Positions 50,700 to 60,417 of a stretch of DNA of 64,000 nucleotides are shown here, piece by piece. The number at the start of each line of letters is the position of its first letter. The stretch's first letter is position 1. A program made the translations under genes and the position numbers. Origin of the DNA: Reyranella sp. (lineage in GTDB: Bacteria; Pseudomonadota; Alphaproteobacteria; Reyranellales; Reyranellaceae); NCBI RefSeq assembly GCF_030651995.1, contig NZ_JAUSBN010000025.1, positions 52,386 to 116,385 of the forward strand, read 5' to 3'. Under the pieces are notes generated by a model, which did not search any database, was not told the DNA's origin, and saw nothing but the letters and a program-made list of their open reading frames with translations.

Positions 50700-53600
50700 A
50701 GCGGCCCGTCGATCTTCTTGACGCGTTGCATCACCGCGTTGACGGCAGCGCGCCGCTCCGTGGCATCCGCTTCTGCCGCCTGTTCAGCGAAGTGACTTGA
50801 AGACAGTGTCGCCAGCGCGCTCGGCACGGCCTCGCGCGTCGCCTCGCCGGTCACGAGCGGCGTGACGCGACGGGCCACATCGGCTGGCGTGATGCCGCTT
50901 GCCAGCGACATCATCGGCAACTCGATCTGGAGCGATGCCTCCACGGTCGTGCGCAACTCGAGCATCATCAGGGAGTCCATGCCGATTTCGGCCAGCGGCC
51001 GATGGCGGTCCACTTCCTTGGGGGGCAGGCGCAGAACGCGTGCGATTTCCTCCACAACGATCTCGAGCAGGGCCTCCGTCGCCTCCTCAGGCGGCATGGC
51101 GCGCAACCGCTCGAGGGTGATGGCAGCCTGTCCGGACTGGCGCGAGACAGCGCCGGTGTCGACTGCGTTGAAGGTCGGGGCGCGTACCGCCGCGAGTTCC
51201 CGCTTGGCCATGGCCCAGTCGACCTTGGCGATCGCACAGACGTCGGCAATCTGGTTTCCTTCGGCGTCGAAGGCCCAGTCCAGCCCGTCCAGCGCCGTGC
51301 GGGAGGGCATCAACGTTGACCCGAAACGCCGCTTCAGACCCGCATTGGCTTCGATGTGCCGCGCGAGATAGCCGACATCTTCGATCGCGCCCCAGGCGAC
51401 GGCGAGCGCGGGCAGCCCCTTCGCGCGCAGGCGGCGGGCGACGCCTTCGACATAGGCGTTTGCCGCAACGTAGTTGAACTGCCCGGGATTGCCGAACAGC
51501 GTTGTGGCCGACGAGAAAAGCAGCAGGTAGTCGAGCGCCAGATTCCCGGCGATCTGCTCGAGGTGCAAGGCGCCGCTTGCCTTGGGCCGCAGGACCGCTT
51601 CGATCGACTCACGGTCGATCCCCTGGATCAATCTGTCGTCGAGGACCATGGCGGCATGGACGATACCCTTGATCGGGCGATCGCGGCCGAGATGGTCGAC
51701 GAATCGGTCGAGGGCGCCCGCGTCGGTTACGTCAACGGCCGCGACCTCTACGGTCACGCCATTCTCGCGCAAGGCCTCGACCTGAGCGGCGACGGCGTCG
51801 GAGAGTTGGCCCGAGCGGCTGATCAGCGCGATGTGGCGGGCATTCCGGTCGGCCAGCCATTCGGCCGCCGCGAAGCCGAAGCCGCTGGTGCCACCGACAA
51901 CGAGGTGCCAACCGTCGGCGCTGACTGGAAAGGTGTTGGCAGGCACCTCCGAGACGCTGGCCCGCCGGGCCGGCGTCACGACGATCTTTCCGATATGGCC
52001 AGCCCGCTGCATCAACCGGAACGCCTCGGCGATATGCGCACCGTCGAAGACACGATGCGGAAGCGGCGAGAAATCGCCCGCCGCGAAGTGGGCGACGACA
52101 TCGGCGAAGAGTTGGTGCGACAGCGCCTTGTGGGCACCGATGAGCTGGTCGATGTCGACGCCGAAATAGCTCAGATTGCGGCGCAAAGGCCGCAGCCCGA
52201 GATGGGTGTTGGCGTAGAAGTCGCGCTTGCCCAGTTCGATGAAGCGACCGAACGGCTTGAGGCAGTCCATCGAACGGATCATCGCCTCGCCGGCCAGCGA
52301 GTTGAGGACCACGTCGACGCCCTTCCCATCCGTGAAACTCATCACCTCCTCGGCGAAGGCGAGGGTGCGGGAGTTGCAGACGAAGTCGGCGCCGAGGCTG
52401 CGCAGGAGGGCGCGCTTTTCACCGCTGCCCGCCGTCGCGATGACGGTTGCGCCCCGGTACTTGGCGATCTGCATGGCGGCCAATCCGACCGCGCCCGCGC
52501 CACCATGAATCAGGACGGTCTCCCCGGGCTCGAGGCGGGCCAGATGGACGAGGGAGTAGTAGGCGGTCAGGAATGCGACGGGGAGGGTCGTCGCGTCCTC
52601 GAACGACAGCTGGCTGGGCAGCTTGCTCACCGCGAAAGTCTTCACGACGAGGTGGCTGGCGAAGGCGCCCGGTGCGAAGGCGAGGACGCGGTCACCGACT
52701 GCCAGGCCTTCGACATCGGGTCCCGTGCGGACGATCGTGCCCGCGCATTCCATACCGAGGCCGGCACCGGCGTAACCGTCTTCCAGGGCCTCCTCCGGCA
52801 GAAGGCGCAGGTTCCACATCACATCGCGGAAGTTGAGGCCGGTGGTGGCGACCTCGATTTCGACTTCGCCGCCCTCCGGTACCCGGCGCTTTTCCAGAAT
52901 CCATCCGAGCGCGCCGCGCCCGGAGCCCTGACGTGTCACAAGGCGCAGGGCCATGTCGTTTGCAACGGGTTGGGGCGGCCGAGGAGCAGCGGTTCCCCGC
53001 TCGACGCGGAAGACGATACGGTTGTCGCCGAGAAAGAACAGCTCGCGTTCCTCGCCGGGGGCAAGCATTTCGTCGGCAGCTCGCTTGATCGCACTGAGAC
53101 GCGCTTGGCCCGCCAATCCGATGCAGCGTATTTGCAGGCCCGGATATTCGTTGCGCGCAACACGGGTCGCGGCGATGAGGGCACACCAGAGCGGCTGCTC
53201 GAGAGGCACCAGCCCGTCCACCGGGCCGAAGTCAACGACGACCCAGAGGCGGCCGGACGCGTCCGCCAGCTGTCGACATTGGTCGGCTATCGCATCGAGG
53301 TGCTCGCTGAGAGCCTCGACCGGGTCAGCCGAGCTGTCGTCCGGCGAGATCGAAAGCACGTGATCGGCCGACGCGACCGGCTCGGGTCGCGTGGCCTCGG
53401 ATCCGCGATGGCCCACGAGAGCCTGCAGATCGGCTGCCGCAGTACCCTGCCACGAGAAACTGGCCGGTTCAGCCGCGGTCGTCGCATCGCGGTCGATGCT
53501 GCTCCCGGCCAGGCCATGGACGACCACCCCGACGCGAGCTTCACCGAAGGCCGGAGACACCGATGTGCCAGTGAATCCTGCCGTTTCGAGTTCGTCGATC

Positions 53601-56600
53601 CATTCCTGGTCGGTCAGCAAAGCCCCGACCGGGAATTCGGCGTTGGCCGAGCGCGCCCACCAGCGCCGCCGGCTGCCGCGAACGATATCCCAGAAGGCGC
53701 CGGGGGCCAGTTCGCCGGCGATGAGCGGCGCGTCGGGACGCAGCAACCTTGTAATGTTCGCGATCCCGCCGTCACTGCCGGCGGCAATCTCGCTCAGACA
53801 ATCGACGGCGAAGGCGAGGTCCAGCGAAGCAGGAGGCAGGGTCTCCAGCTGGCCCCAGGTCAGGCAGCGCACGAGCGGGGCGCCATCGCCGATGGCCGCC
53901 CGTGCCTGTTCGAGGCGGTCGTCGTCCGGATCGGTCACGATGATCTCGACGTTCGCGAAACGCATGCTGAGATCGACGGCCGTGGCAAAATGATCGGCGC
54001 CCAACATCAGGAGCCGCAACAGGGAGCCGCTGTCATGACGCGACAGCGAATCCGCGACGTCGCGCACCACGGCATCGCGCAGCAAGCCAATCTGATTCGA
54101 GGCCACGCCCAGATTGCGCCAGTGCGCCGAGCCGAGTTCGCTCACCGCCGTCGGGTCCCCGACGCTCAGGCGACCGATGATGCTCTCGAAACGCGAAACG
54201 CTGGCGGCTTCGGCCGACATCTTCGGGTGGCGCAGCAGCAGCGTGCTGACGATGGAGTCGATCTCGGGAAGGTCACATGAAGGAACCAGCCTGCGAACGC
54301 CATCGAGATCCACGGCGAGGTTCTTCGCCTCGAGATGCCAGAGCAGCGCAGTCCGGAGAAACGCAGCCCAGGATGCGCCGTCGTCATCGCCGACCGGGCC
54401 CTGACGGTCCAGTGCTTCGCCGGGCCCGCGGTTGTGGAGTGCAGACCAGGTTGCGCGGAGCGTTCCGGCCTCCAGCAGAAGCAAGGCTTCGGAGAGAGCG
54501 GCAGCGCTACCCACCGGCTGTTCCAGGCCAATATGCCTCGATGCCATCGTCGAGCGCTTGCCGGCGCGTTCGAGATGCCAAGCCTCCGTGCGGTACGTGA
54601 GCGACCTGGGATCAGCGGCCAACTCGGCCGGGGCTTCGACAAGCCGCACATTCTGGGCTGTCGCGATGATCGACCCGCTCTCGTCCCACAGGTCGATATC
54701 GACGACGAGCGAGCTGGGCGATTGCCTTAGGGTGCGTGCGGTGACGCGTGTGGCGACTGTGCCAGACCGGAACACGCGAACGCAGCCGAAGCGGACAGGC
54801 AGCATTCGCTTCATCGGCATGTCTGCCACGCCTGCTTCTTCGGTAGCGAACAGGGCGTGGAATGCAGCATCGAGAGCCGTGATATCGATGATACGCGTCC
54901 CGTGTACCAATGCTTCGGGCTGGTCGAGGGTGGCGATCGCGAACTTCGGCTCCGGGAAGACGACCTGGCGGGTGCGCTGGAACGTCGGGCCGTAGTCGAA
55001 GCCGAGATCTCGAGCCCAGGCATACACGCTGCTCTGGGGGACGATGACGGCATGAGCCGGCGTCGCAGGCGGGACGGTCGTCTTGCCGGCGACCGGCGAC
55101 CGGCCGATGATGCCTCGCGCGTTGAAGGTCCAGTCGGCGCCTGCTCCTCCGCCGCGCTGTCGCGAGAGCAATTCGACGATTCCCGTCTCATGCGCCAGCC
55201 GGACGCATATCTCGAAAGAGATCTTGCCTTCGAAGACGAGCGGCCGAAGGATATCAAGGTCGCGAAGCTCCAGAGCCCCTTCCGTATGGGTTTCGCGTGC
55301 CGTCGCCAGCATGATCTCGACATAGGCTGTCGCCGGAAGCACCGGGACATCGCCGACCTTGTGGTCGCCAATCCAGGGGTAGAGTTCCGGATCGACCGTG
55401 GAATACCACTCGAGGCTGTCTTTGCGGAGACCTGCGCCGAGCAGCGGATGGGCATGCGGCATCAGCGTGGTGCTCGCTTCGTCGGTCGTCGACACCTTGA
55501 ACTGGGCGTGCTGCCAGGGATAGAGCGGCAGGGCGATGGCGGAAGCCGGAGCAGGGCCGAAGAAACGCTGCATCTCGATCTTGCCGCCGCCCAGCGCAAC
55601 CTTCGACGCCGCCCGCTCGATCGGATCGAAGGCGGACTGTCCATCGGTCTCGCTCAGCGTCTCGATGACGACGCCCCGCGCTCCGGCTTCCCGGAGCATG
55701 TCGCGTACATAGCTGGCCAGAATGGGCCTCGGTCCGACTTCGAGAAACACGCGAATGTCGTCGCTCAACAGGGCGTTCAACGCCGGTTCGAACTGGACAG
55801 GCTCGCGAACGTTGCGCCACCAGTGGGTTGCGCCGAGCGTCTCCGGAGCAACGGCGCCGCCCGTGACGGACGACACGAACTTCTTGTGGGGAGGCAACGG
55901 GCGCAGGCCCTGCAGTTCGTTCAACAGCGGACCGCGAACGGGATCGATCAACGCGCAGTGGAATGGATAGTCCAGGTCGAGCCGCCGCGCACTGATTCGC
56001 ATGTCGGCCGCCGCCTGTAGCACGCGGTCGATGTCGGCAAAGGTTCCTGAGACCGTGACGCTGCGCCAGCTGTTGATGGCCGCGATCGCGACGCTGTGCG
56101 CGCCGGCGGTCTTGAGAAAGCGTCGAGCCTCGCGGTCGCTCAGCATGAGCGCTGCCATGCCCCCGCTGCCTCGCACGCTTTCCTGATTGCGGCTGCGGGC
56201 GACCACGACATCGATGGCCTGGTCGAGGCTGAGCGCGCCGGCACACCAGGCGGCGGCAATCTCGCCAACGCTGTGACCCAGGGTGGCGCTCGCCACGACA
56301 CCTCGCTCCTCGAGCGCGCGTACTGTGGCGACCTGCAGCGCAAGAAGCAGGGGCTGCGAATACGTTGCCCGCCGCAGGCGGGGGGCCAGATCATCGGCGA
56401 ACAGAGTGTCGACGATCGACCATTTCTGCGCTTTTGCGAAATGGCCGTCGACATCTCTGAGCGCATCGCGGAAGACGGGATTGCTCTCCCACGCGTCGCG
56501 GCCCATGCCTGCCCACTGGGAGCCGTTACCCGAGAAGAGAAAGGCGAGCGGTTGGTCGATGCCCAGCGCCTGGCCGGTGAGCACCGCAGCGGACTCCTCG

Positions 56601-58132
56601 CCCTTCACGAAGGAGGCGAGATGATGCCGGACCTCGTCCGTCGTATCGCCTCGTGCGACGAGGCGGTGCGGCAGCGCATCGCGCAGGTAGGCGGCAGCGG
56701 AGATGAAGGCGGTGGCTTCGCGTGTGGTGGCTGGCCACGCCTCGACATAGCGGCTTGCCAGTTCTGTCAGGGCGTCGCCACTGTGCGCCGTCAACAGCAG
56801 CGGCGGGGGCGTAGCAGCATTGCTGACCTGGACGAGGTGCGCGACGGCCTTTTCGCTGCGCAGGATGACGTGTGAGTTGGTGCCTCCGAATCCGAACGAG
56901 TTGACGCCGACGAGTTGCGGGCCCCGCCGATCCGCCAAGCGGCGATTCTGAGCAATCACCTCAAGGTTGAGTTCGTCGAATGGAATGTCGGGATTCGGCG
57001 CGCGCTGATGCAGGGTCGCGGGAACGAGTCCCCGATCGAGGGCCATGACCGATTTCAGCAGACCCGCCAGCCCCGACACAGGCTCGAGGTGGCCCACATT
57101 CGACTTCACCGAGCCTATGGGGAGCGGCTGCGTACGCTTCTGCGCGAGGCCCTTGCCAAGCGCGTCGGCCTCGATGGGATCGCCCACCCGCGTGCCGGTG
57201 CCGTGCGCCTCGACGAAGTCCAGGTCGGCGGGGTCGACACGGAAATCTCCGTAGACCTGCTCCAGAAGGCGCCGCTGTGAATCGGCGGAGGGCAGCGACA
57301 TTCCGGTCGTGCGGCCATCCTGGTTCACGCCGGAGCCGACGATCACCGCATGAATGCGGCTGCGGGACTTCAGCGCCGAGGACATCGAGCGCAGCACCAC
57401 GACAATCGCGCCTTCGGAACGGACATAGCCGTCCGCCGACGCGTCGAACGGACGGCACAGCCCGGTCGGAGACAGCATGGAAGCGCGGGAAAAACCGACG
57501 TAGGAGAACGGCGACAAGAGCAGGTTGACCCCGCCGACGATCGCGGTCTCGATGGCGCCGCTGCGAATCGCTTCAGCCGCGAGATCCAGCGCGACGAGGG
57601 AGGACGAGCAGGCAGTATCGACCGCCAGGCTCGGACCTCTCAGATCGAACGTGTAGGAAATGCGATTGGCCATGATGCTGAGCGAGTTGCCCGTCATCAT
57701 GTGCATTCCGGCAGCGGAGGGGTCGGCGAAAAAGCGTGCCGCGTGGTCGACCGAGGAAGCACCCACATAGACGCCGACGGGACTGCCGGCCAGAAGCGAC
57801 GGGCGGATGCCCGCATTCGCGAGCGCGTCGTGGGCCACTTCGAGGAGATGACGGTGCTGAGGATCGACCTGCTCGGCTTCTCGGGGGCTCATGCCGAACG
57901 CCGTGGCATCGAAGCCCCACACATCGTCGATCACGCCGGCTGCGAAGGAATAGCTGCGGCCAATCTGGTCGGGAGAGGGGTGATAGAATGACTGAGTTGG
58001 GAAGCGATCGGGCGTGATCTGGGTGACGCTGCACTGGTTGTGGCGCAGGAGCTTCCAAAAGCCTTCGCTGTCCCGTGCGCCGGGAAGGCGGCAGGCATAA
58101 CCGACAATCGCAACTTCGTCCCGGCGGGTCAT
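50696..58132 (-). CDS. Reducing iterative-type type I polyketide synthase, KS-AT-DH-(MT)-ER-KR-ACP
   Basis: A 2478-residue single-module PKS counted from ATG 58132. KS (about 5-430) has DTACSSS with C175, H310 in EAHGTGT and H348 in KSNVGH. AT (530-840) has GHSVGE, nucleophile S621. DH (890-1170) has H924 in DHKVGDVPVLP and D1088. Residues 1330-1530 look like a C-methyltransferase whose SAM loop is degenerate (LLMLGADHFAT). ER (1740-2055) has HGGAGAVGLAA. KR (2074-2260) has GGTSGFG and Y2221. ACP has S2387 in GMDSLM. There is no thioesterase. A near full set of reducing domains predicts a saturated or partly reduced chain. An in-frame GTG at 58183 is an alternative start. Confidence 0.93.
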   Translation of the reverse strand: MTRRDEVAIVGYACRLPGARDSEGFWKLLRHNQCSVTQITPDRFPTQSFYHPSPDQIGRSYSFAAGVIDDVWGFDATAFGMSPREAEQVDPQHRHLLEVAHDALANAGIRPSLLAGSPVGVYVGASSVDHAARFFADPSAAGMHMMTGNSLSIMANRISYTFDLRGPSLAVDTACSSSLVALDLAAEAIRSGAIETAIVGGVNLLLSPFSYVGFSRASMLSPTGLCRPFDASADGYVRSEGAIVVVLRSMSSALKSRSRIHAVIVGSGVNQDGRTTGMSLPSADSQRRLLEQVYGDFRVDPADLDFVEAHGTGTRVGDPIEADALGKGLAQKRTQPLPIGSVKSNVGHLEPVSGLAGLLKSVMALDRGLVPATLHQRAPNPDIPFDELNLEVIAQNRRLADRRGPQLVGVNSFGFGGTNSHVILRSEKAVAHLVQVSNAATPPPLLLTAHSGDALTELASRYVEAWPATTREATAFISAAAYLRDALPHRLVARGDTTDEVRHHLASFVKGEESAAVLTGQALGIDQPLAFLFSGNGSQWAGMGRDAWESNPVFRDALRDVDGHFAKAQKWSIVDTLFADDLAPRLRRATYSQPLLLALQVATVRALEERGVVASATLGHSVGEIAAAWCAGALSLDQAIDVVVARSRNQESVRGSGGMAALMLSDREARRFLKTAGAHSVAIAAINSWRSVTVSGTFADIDRVLQAAADMRISARRLDLDYPFHCALIDPVRGPLLNELQGLRPLPPHKKFVSSVTGGAVAPETLGATHWWRNVREPVQFEPALNALLSDDIRVFLEVGPRPILASYVRDMLREAGARGVVIETLSETDGQSAFDPIERAASKVALGGGKIEMQRFFGPAPASAIALPLYPWQHAQFKVSTTDEASTTLMPHAHPLLGAGLRKDSLEWYSTVDPELYPWIGDHKVGDVPVLPATAYVEIMLATARETHTEGALELRDLDILRPLVFEGKISFEICVRLAHETGIVELLSRQRGGGAGADWTFNARGIIGRSPVAGKTTVPPATPAHAVIVPQSSVYAWARDLGFDYGPTFQRTRQVVFPEPKFAIATLDQPEALVHGTRIIDITALDAAFHALFATEEAGVADMPMKRMLPVRFGCVRVFRSGTVATRVTARTLRQSPSSLVVDIDLWDESGSIIATAQNVRLVEAPAELAADPRSLTYRTEAWHLERAGKRSTMASRHIGLEQPVGSAAALSEALLLLEAGTLRATWSALHNRGPGEALDRQGPVGDDDGASWAAFLRTALLWHLEAKNLAVDLDGVRRLVPSCDLPEIDSIVSTLLLRHPKMSAEAASVSRFESIIGRLSVGDPTAVSELGSAHWRNLGVASNQIGLLRDAVVRDVADSLSRHDSGSLLRLLMLGADHFATAVDLSMRFANVEIIVTDPDDDRLEQARAAIGDGAPLVRCLTWGQLETLPPASLDLAFAVDCLSEIAAGSDGGIANITRLLRPDAPLIAGELAPGAFWDIVRGSRRRWWARSANAEFPVGALLTDQEWIDELETAGFTGTSVSPAFGEARVGVVVHGLAGSSIDRDATTAAEPASFSWQGTAAADLQALVGHRGSEATRPEPVASADHVLSISPDDSSADPVEALSEHLDAIADQCRQLADASGRLWVVVDFGPVDGLVPLEQPLWCALIAATRVARNEYPGLQIRCIGLAGQARLSAIKRAADEMLAPGEERELFFLGDNRIVFRVERGTAAPRPPQPVANDMALRLVTRQGSGRGALGWILEKRRVPEGGEVEIEVATTGLNFRDVMWNLRLLPEEALEDGYAGAGLGMECAGTIVRTGPDVEGLAVGDRVLAFAPGAFASHLVVKTFAVSKLPSQLSFEDATTLPVAFLTAYYSLVHLARLEPGETVLIHGGAGAVGLAAMQIAKYRGATVIATAGSGEKRALLRSLGADFVCNSRTLAFAEEVMSFTDGKGVDVVLNSLAGEAMIRSMDCLKPFGRFIELGKRDFYANTHLGLRPLRRNLSYFGVDIDQLIGAHKALSHQLFADVVAHFAAGDFSPLPHRVFDGAHIAEAFRLMQRAGHIGKIVVTPARRASVSEVPANTFPVSADGWHLVVGGTSGFGFAAAEWLADRNARHIALISRSGQLSDAVAAQVEALRENGVTVEVAAVDVTDAGALDRFVDHLGRDRPIKGIVHAAMVLDDRLIQGIDRESIEAVLRPKASGALHLEQIAGNLALDYLLLFSSATTLFGNPGQFNYVAANAYVEGVARRLRAKGLPALAVAWGAIEDVGYLARHIEANAGLKRRFGSTLMPSRTALDGLDWAFDAEGNQIADVCAIAKVDWAMAKRELAAVRAPTFNAVDTGAVSRQSGQAAITLERLRAMPPEEATEALLEIVVEEIARVLRLPPKEVDRHRPLAEIGMDSLMMLELRTTVEASLQIELPMMSLASGITPADVARRVTPLVTGEATREAVPSALATLSSSHFAEQAAEADATERRAAVNAVMQRVKKIDGPL

Positions 58133-58439
58133 TGGAAGGCTCGTTCGCCGACGCAGCAAAACGGCATCTTCGACCCTGCGCACAACATCAAATTTCTTCT
58201 CCCCGGCTCGATGCCCCCACACTACATGTAAGTAACATCAAACTACTGACCCTACCAAAGCGCGAAATTGTGTTGTCCTTGCGTCGAAGCTATCGATATG
58301 CAGGCCTCTCCGTTCCAGAGAGCTTTCAGTGGCCATATGATAAACAATGCCATGAAATTGTGCGATGCAATATGTGCTTCAGGGAGTGATAAAGTTGTGA
58401 GAACGGCGTCAGTTTTAGGGGCCTTGTCGGCCGTTGATC
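58133..58439. other. AT-richer divergent intergenic region between the PKS and the next glycosyltransferase
   Basis: About 300 nt without a supported gene, clearly richer in A/T than its surroundings. It should hold the promoters for the reverse PKS operon and the forward glycosyltransferase genes. An inverted repeat CTCTC-N7-GAGAG lies at 58306-58322. I see no convincing -35/-10 pair. Confidence 0.5.
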
Positions 58440-60413
58440 GTGGTTGAACGCAGCTTCTCCCTGAAGAGTATCGATTCTTACAATTCAACTGCGACTAATG
58501 TGCAATTCGAGCTGGCTTTTACTGATAACTTGCCGGCTGGCCAGTGGATACGGTTGCGATATTCGACGTCCCTTTATTGCTCGGCCAGCCGCCTTGCCAT
58601 TCGCTTCGGTGCTGACGGGGGAGACGTGCAAACCGCGATGCCAGCTGCGTTTTTCGGGGCTGGAGAGTGGGTTGGATTGATCCCGGAGGGAACTCGCCGG
58701 GTCAGCATAGTTCTGCCGGCGGGCTATGCCGTTACCGATTTCAACCTCGCTTCCTGCGAAGTCCTGTCACTCAGGGAAGTATTTCGCCTCGCGTGGAATG
58801 GGAGCGCGGGCAAGGCCCTCCTGGTGGCGGGGTTGGCCGCAATCGGCCGTCGTGGCGAAATGAACAGCACTCTCGAGGAGATCCTCGGAGCCACCTCACT
58901 CGAACGCTATCACGATTGGCGGGCGCTCAAGGGTCGGGAGCCGGACCTGGCGGGGCTGGATGCGCGGCGGGATAGCTGGCGCGAGGGGCCGCATATCCGG
59001 GTAATCGTCCATGCTGTTGGCGAGAAGGGTGCCGAAGCGCCCGATGAGACCATTGCCTCGCTCCATCGGCAGAGTTACCCAAACTGGTCGCTCGCTCTCG
59101 TCGGTACGGACATGACGTATAACGGGGACCGACAGGCGTTTCGTGTCGAAGGCGGCGCGAGGGCCGGGCTCCTGTGGGAAGGGCTCGAAGCGTCCGACAT
59201 CGTCATGCCGGTCTTGGCCGGCGACGTCGTCGCCGACTACGCGATGGCAGCACTGGTAGAGTTCGCGTCGGGTCGCTCCGACTGCCCGATGTTCTATGCC
59301 GACGAAGACTCGATCGACACGGGACGAAGGTACGTCGCGCCCGAACTCAAGCCCGACTGGAGCCCGATCTTTCATCGGGCACGGCCTTATGTCGGCCGCG
59401 CCGTCTATTTTCGCCGCCAAGCGCTCGAGGCGCATGCAGAAGTCCCTTCGGCGACGTTGTTGCGCCCGTCCACCTGGAACGCGCTTTTTGCCGGCCAGGT
59501 CGGCCCCGTTGGTCACGTACGCCGGCTGCTGCTCACGAAGCCGTGGAAGCCAGCGGAGTCGGGCGCTCCCGCCATCCTGGCCAAACCGGCCACGGAAAGG
59601 GCCACCGCGACGCTGATCGTTCCAACGCGCGACCGCGCCGACCTGCTGGCAGCGTGTCTGTCCAGCCTCGAGAAAACCAGGCCCCGCGACTTCGATCTGG
59701 TGATTGTCGACAACGGCAGCAAAGAGCCGGCCACACGCGAGCTCCTCGATCGCACGAGAATGCACTCCTGGGCCCGGGTCCTCGATGTCGCAGGACCATT
59801 CAATTTTTCTGCTCTTTGCAATCGAGCTGCCGAACATGCCGAAGGACGGGTTCTCGTCTTCCTGAACAACGATACGGTGGCGATGCAACCCGATTGGCTG
59901 GCGAATCTCGTGAACTGGGCCGTACGACCCGACGTCGGCGCGGTGGGAGCCAAGCTCTTCTATCCGTCCGGGCGCCTTCAGCACGCGGGGCTCGTGCTTG
60001 GCCTCGGCGGCTATGCAGCCCATATCGACATTGGTGAAGGGGCCACGCACCGGGGGTATCTCGACCGCTTCACGGTTCCGCACGAAGTCTCAGCCGTCAC
60101 GGGAGCTTGCCTGGCCGTCGAGAAGGGAAAATTCGACGCGATCGGCGGCTTCGATGCGAAGCGATATCCGATCGAACTCGGCGACGTTGATCTTTGTCTG
60201 CGACTGAGGCAGCGCGGATGGACGACGGTCTTCACACCCGACGCCGTACTGACGCATCACGAGTCAGCGACGCGAGGCAGATCGAATGTGGCGAGGCGCT
60301 ACGCGAAGGAGAGACGGCATTTCCTCGAGACCTGGAAAGATGCCATCCTCGACGATCCCTGCTTCCATCCGGCGCTGTCACTCACGGCGCGGCGCACGAG
60401 CCTGGATCGCTAG
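58440..60413 (+). CDS. Family 2 glycosyltransferase with N-terminal beta domain
   Basis: A 657-residue protein. Residues about 1-110 are a beta-rich domain (FELAFTDNLPAGQWIRLRYSTSL) of unknown role. A first glycosyltransferase-A-like region lies at about 180-360, with FYADEDSIDT. The second GT2 domain from about 390 has TLIVPTRDRADLLAACLSSL, VIVDNGSKEP, VFLNNDTVAMQPDWL and ELGDVDLCLRLRQRGW. It may therefore carry two sugar transfer sites or a lapsed one. GTG 58440 start; a TTG at 58434 is also possible. It reads divergently from the PKS. Confidence 0.88.
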   Translation: MVERSFSLKSIDSYNSTATNVQFELAFTDNLPAGQWIRLRYSTSLYCSASRLAIRFGADGGDVQTAMPAAFFGAGEWVGLIPEGTRRVSIVLPAGYAVTDFNLASCEVLSLREVFRLAWNGSAGKALLVAGLAAIGRRGEMNSTLEEILGATSLERYHDWRALKGREPDLAGLDARRDSWREGPHIRVIVHAVGEKGAEAPDETIASLHRQSYPNWSLALVGTDMTYNGDRQAFRVEGGARAGLLWEGLEASDIVMPVLAGDVVADYAMAALVEFASGRSDCPMFYADEDSIDTGRRYVAPELKPDWSPIFHRARPYVGRAVYFRRQALEAHAEVPSATLLRPSTWNALFAGQVGPVGHVRRLLLTKPWKPAESGAPAILAKPATERATATLIVPTRDRADLLAACLSSLEKTRPRDFDLVIVDNGSKEPATRELLDRTRMHSWARVLDVAGPFNFSALCNRAAEHAEGRVLVFLNNDTVAMQPDWLANLVNWAVRPDVGAVGAKLFYPSGRLQHAGLVLGLGGYAAHIDIGEGATHRGYLDRFTVPHEVSAVTGACLAVEKGKFDAIGGFDAKRYPIELGDVDLCLRLRQRGWTTVFTPDAVLTHHESATRGRSNVARRYAKERRHFLETWKDAILDDPCFHPALSLTARRTSLDR

Positions 60414-60417
60414 CGCG

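Noticed and set aside
51356..54280. A 974-codon forward frame
   Set aside because: It lies wholly inside the PKS gene on the other strand and shows no protein family pattern.
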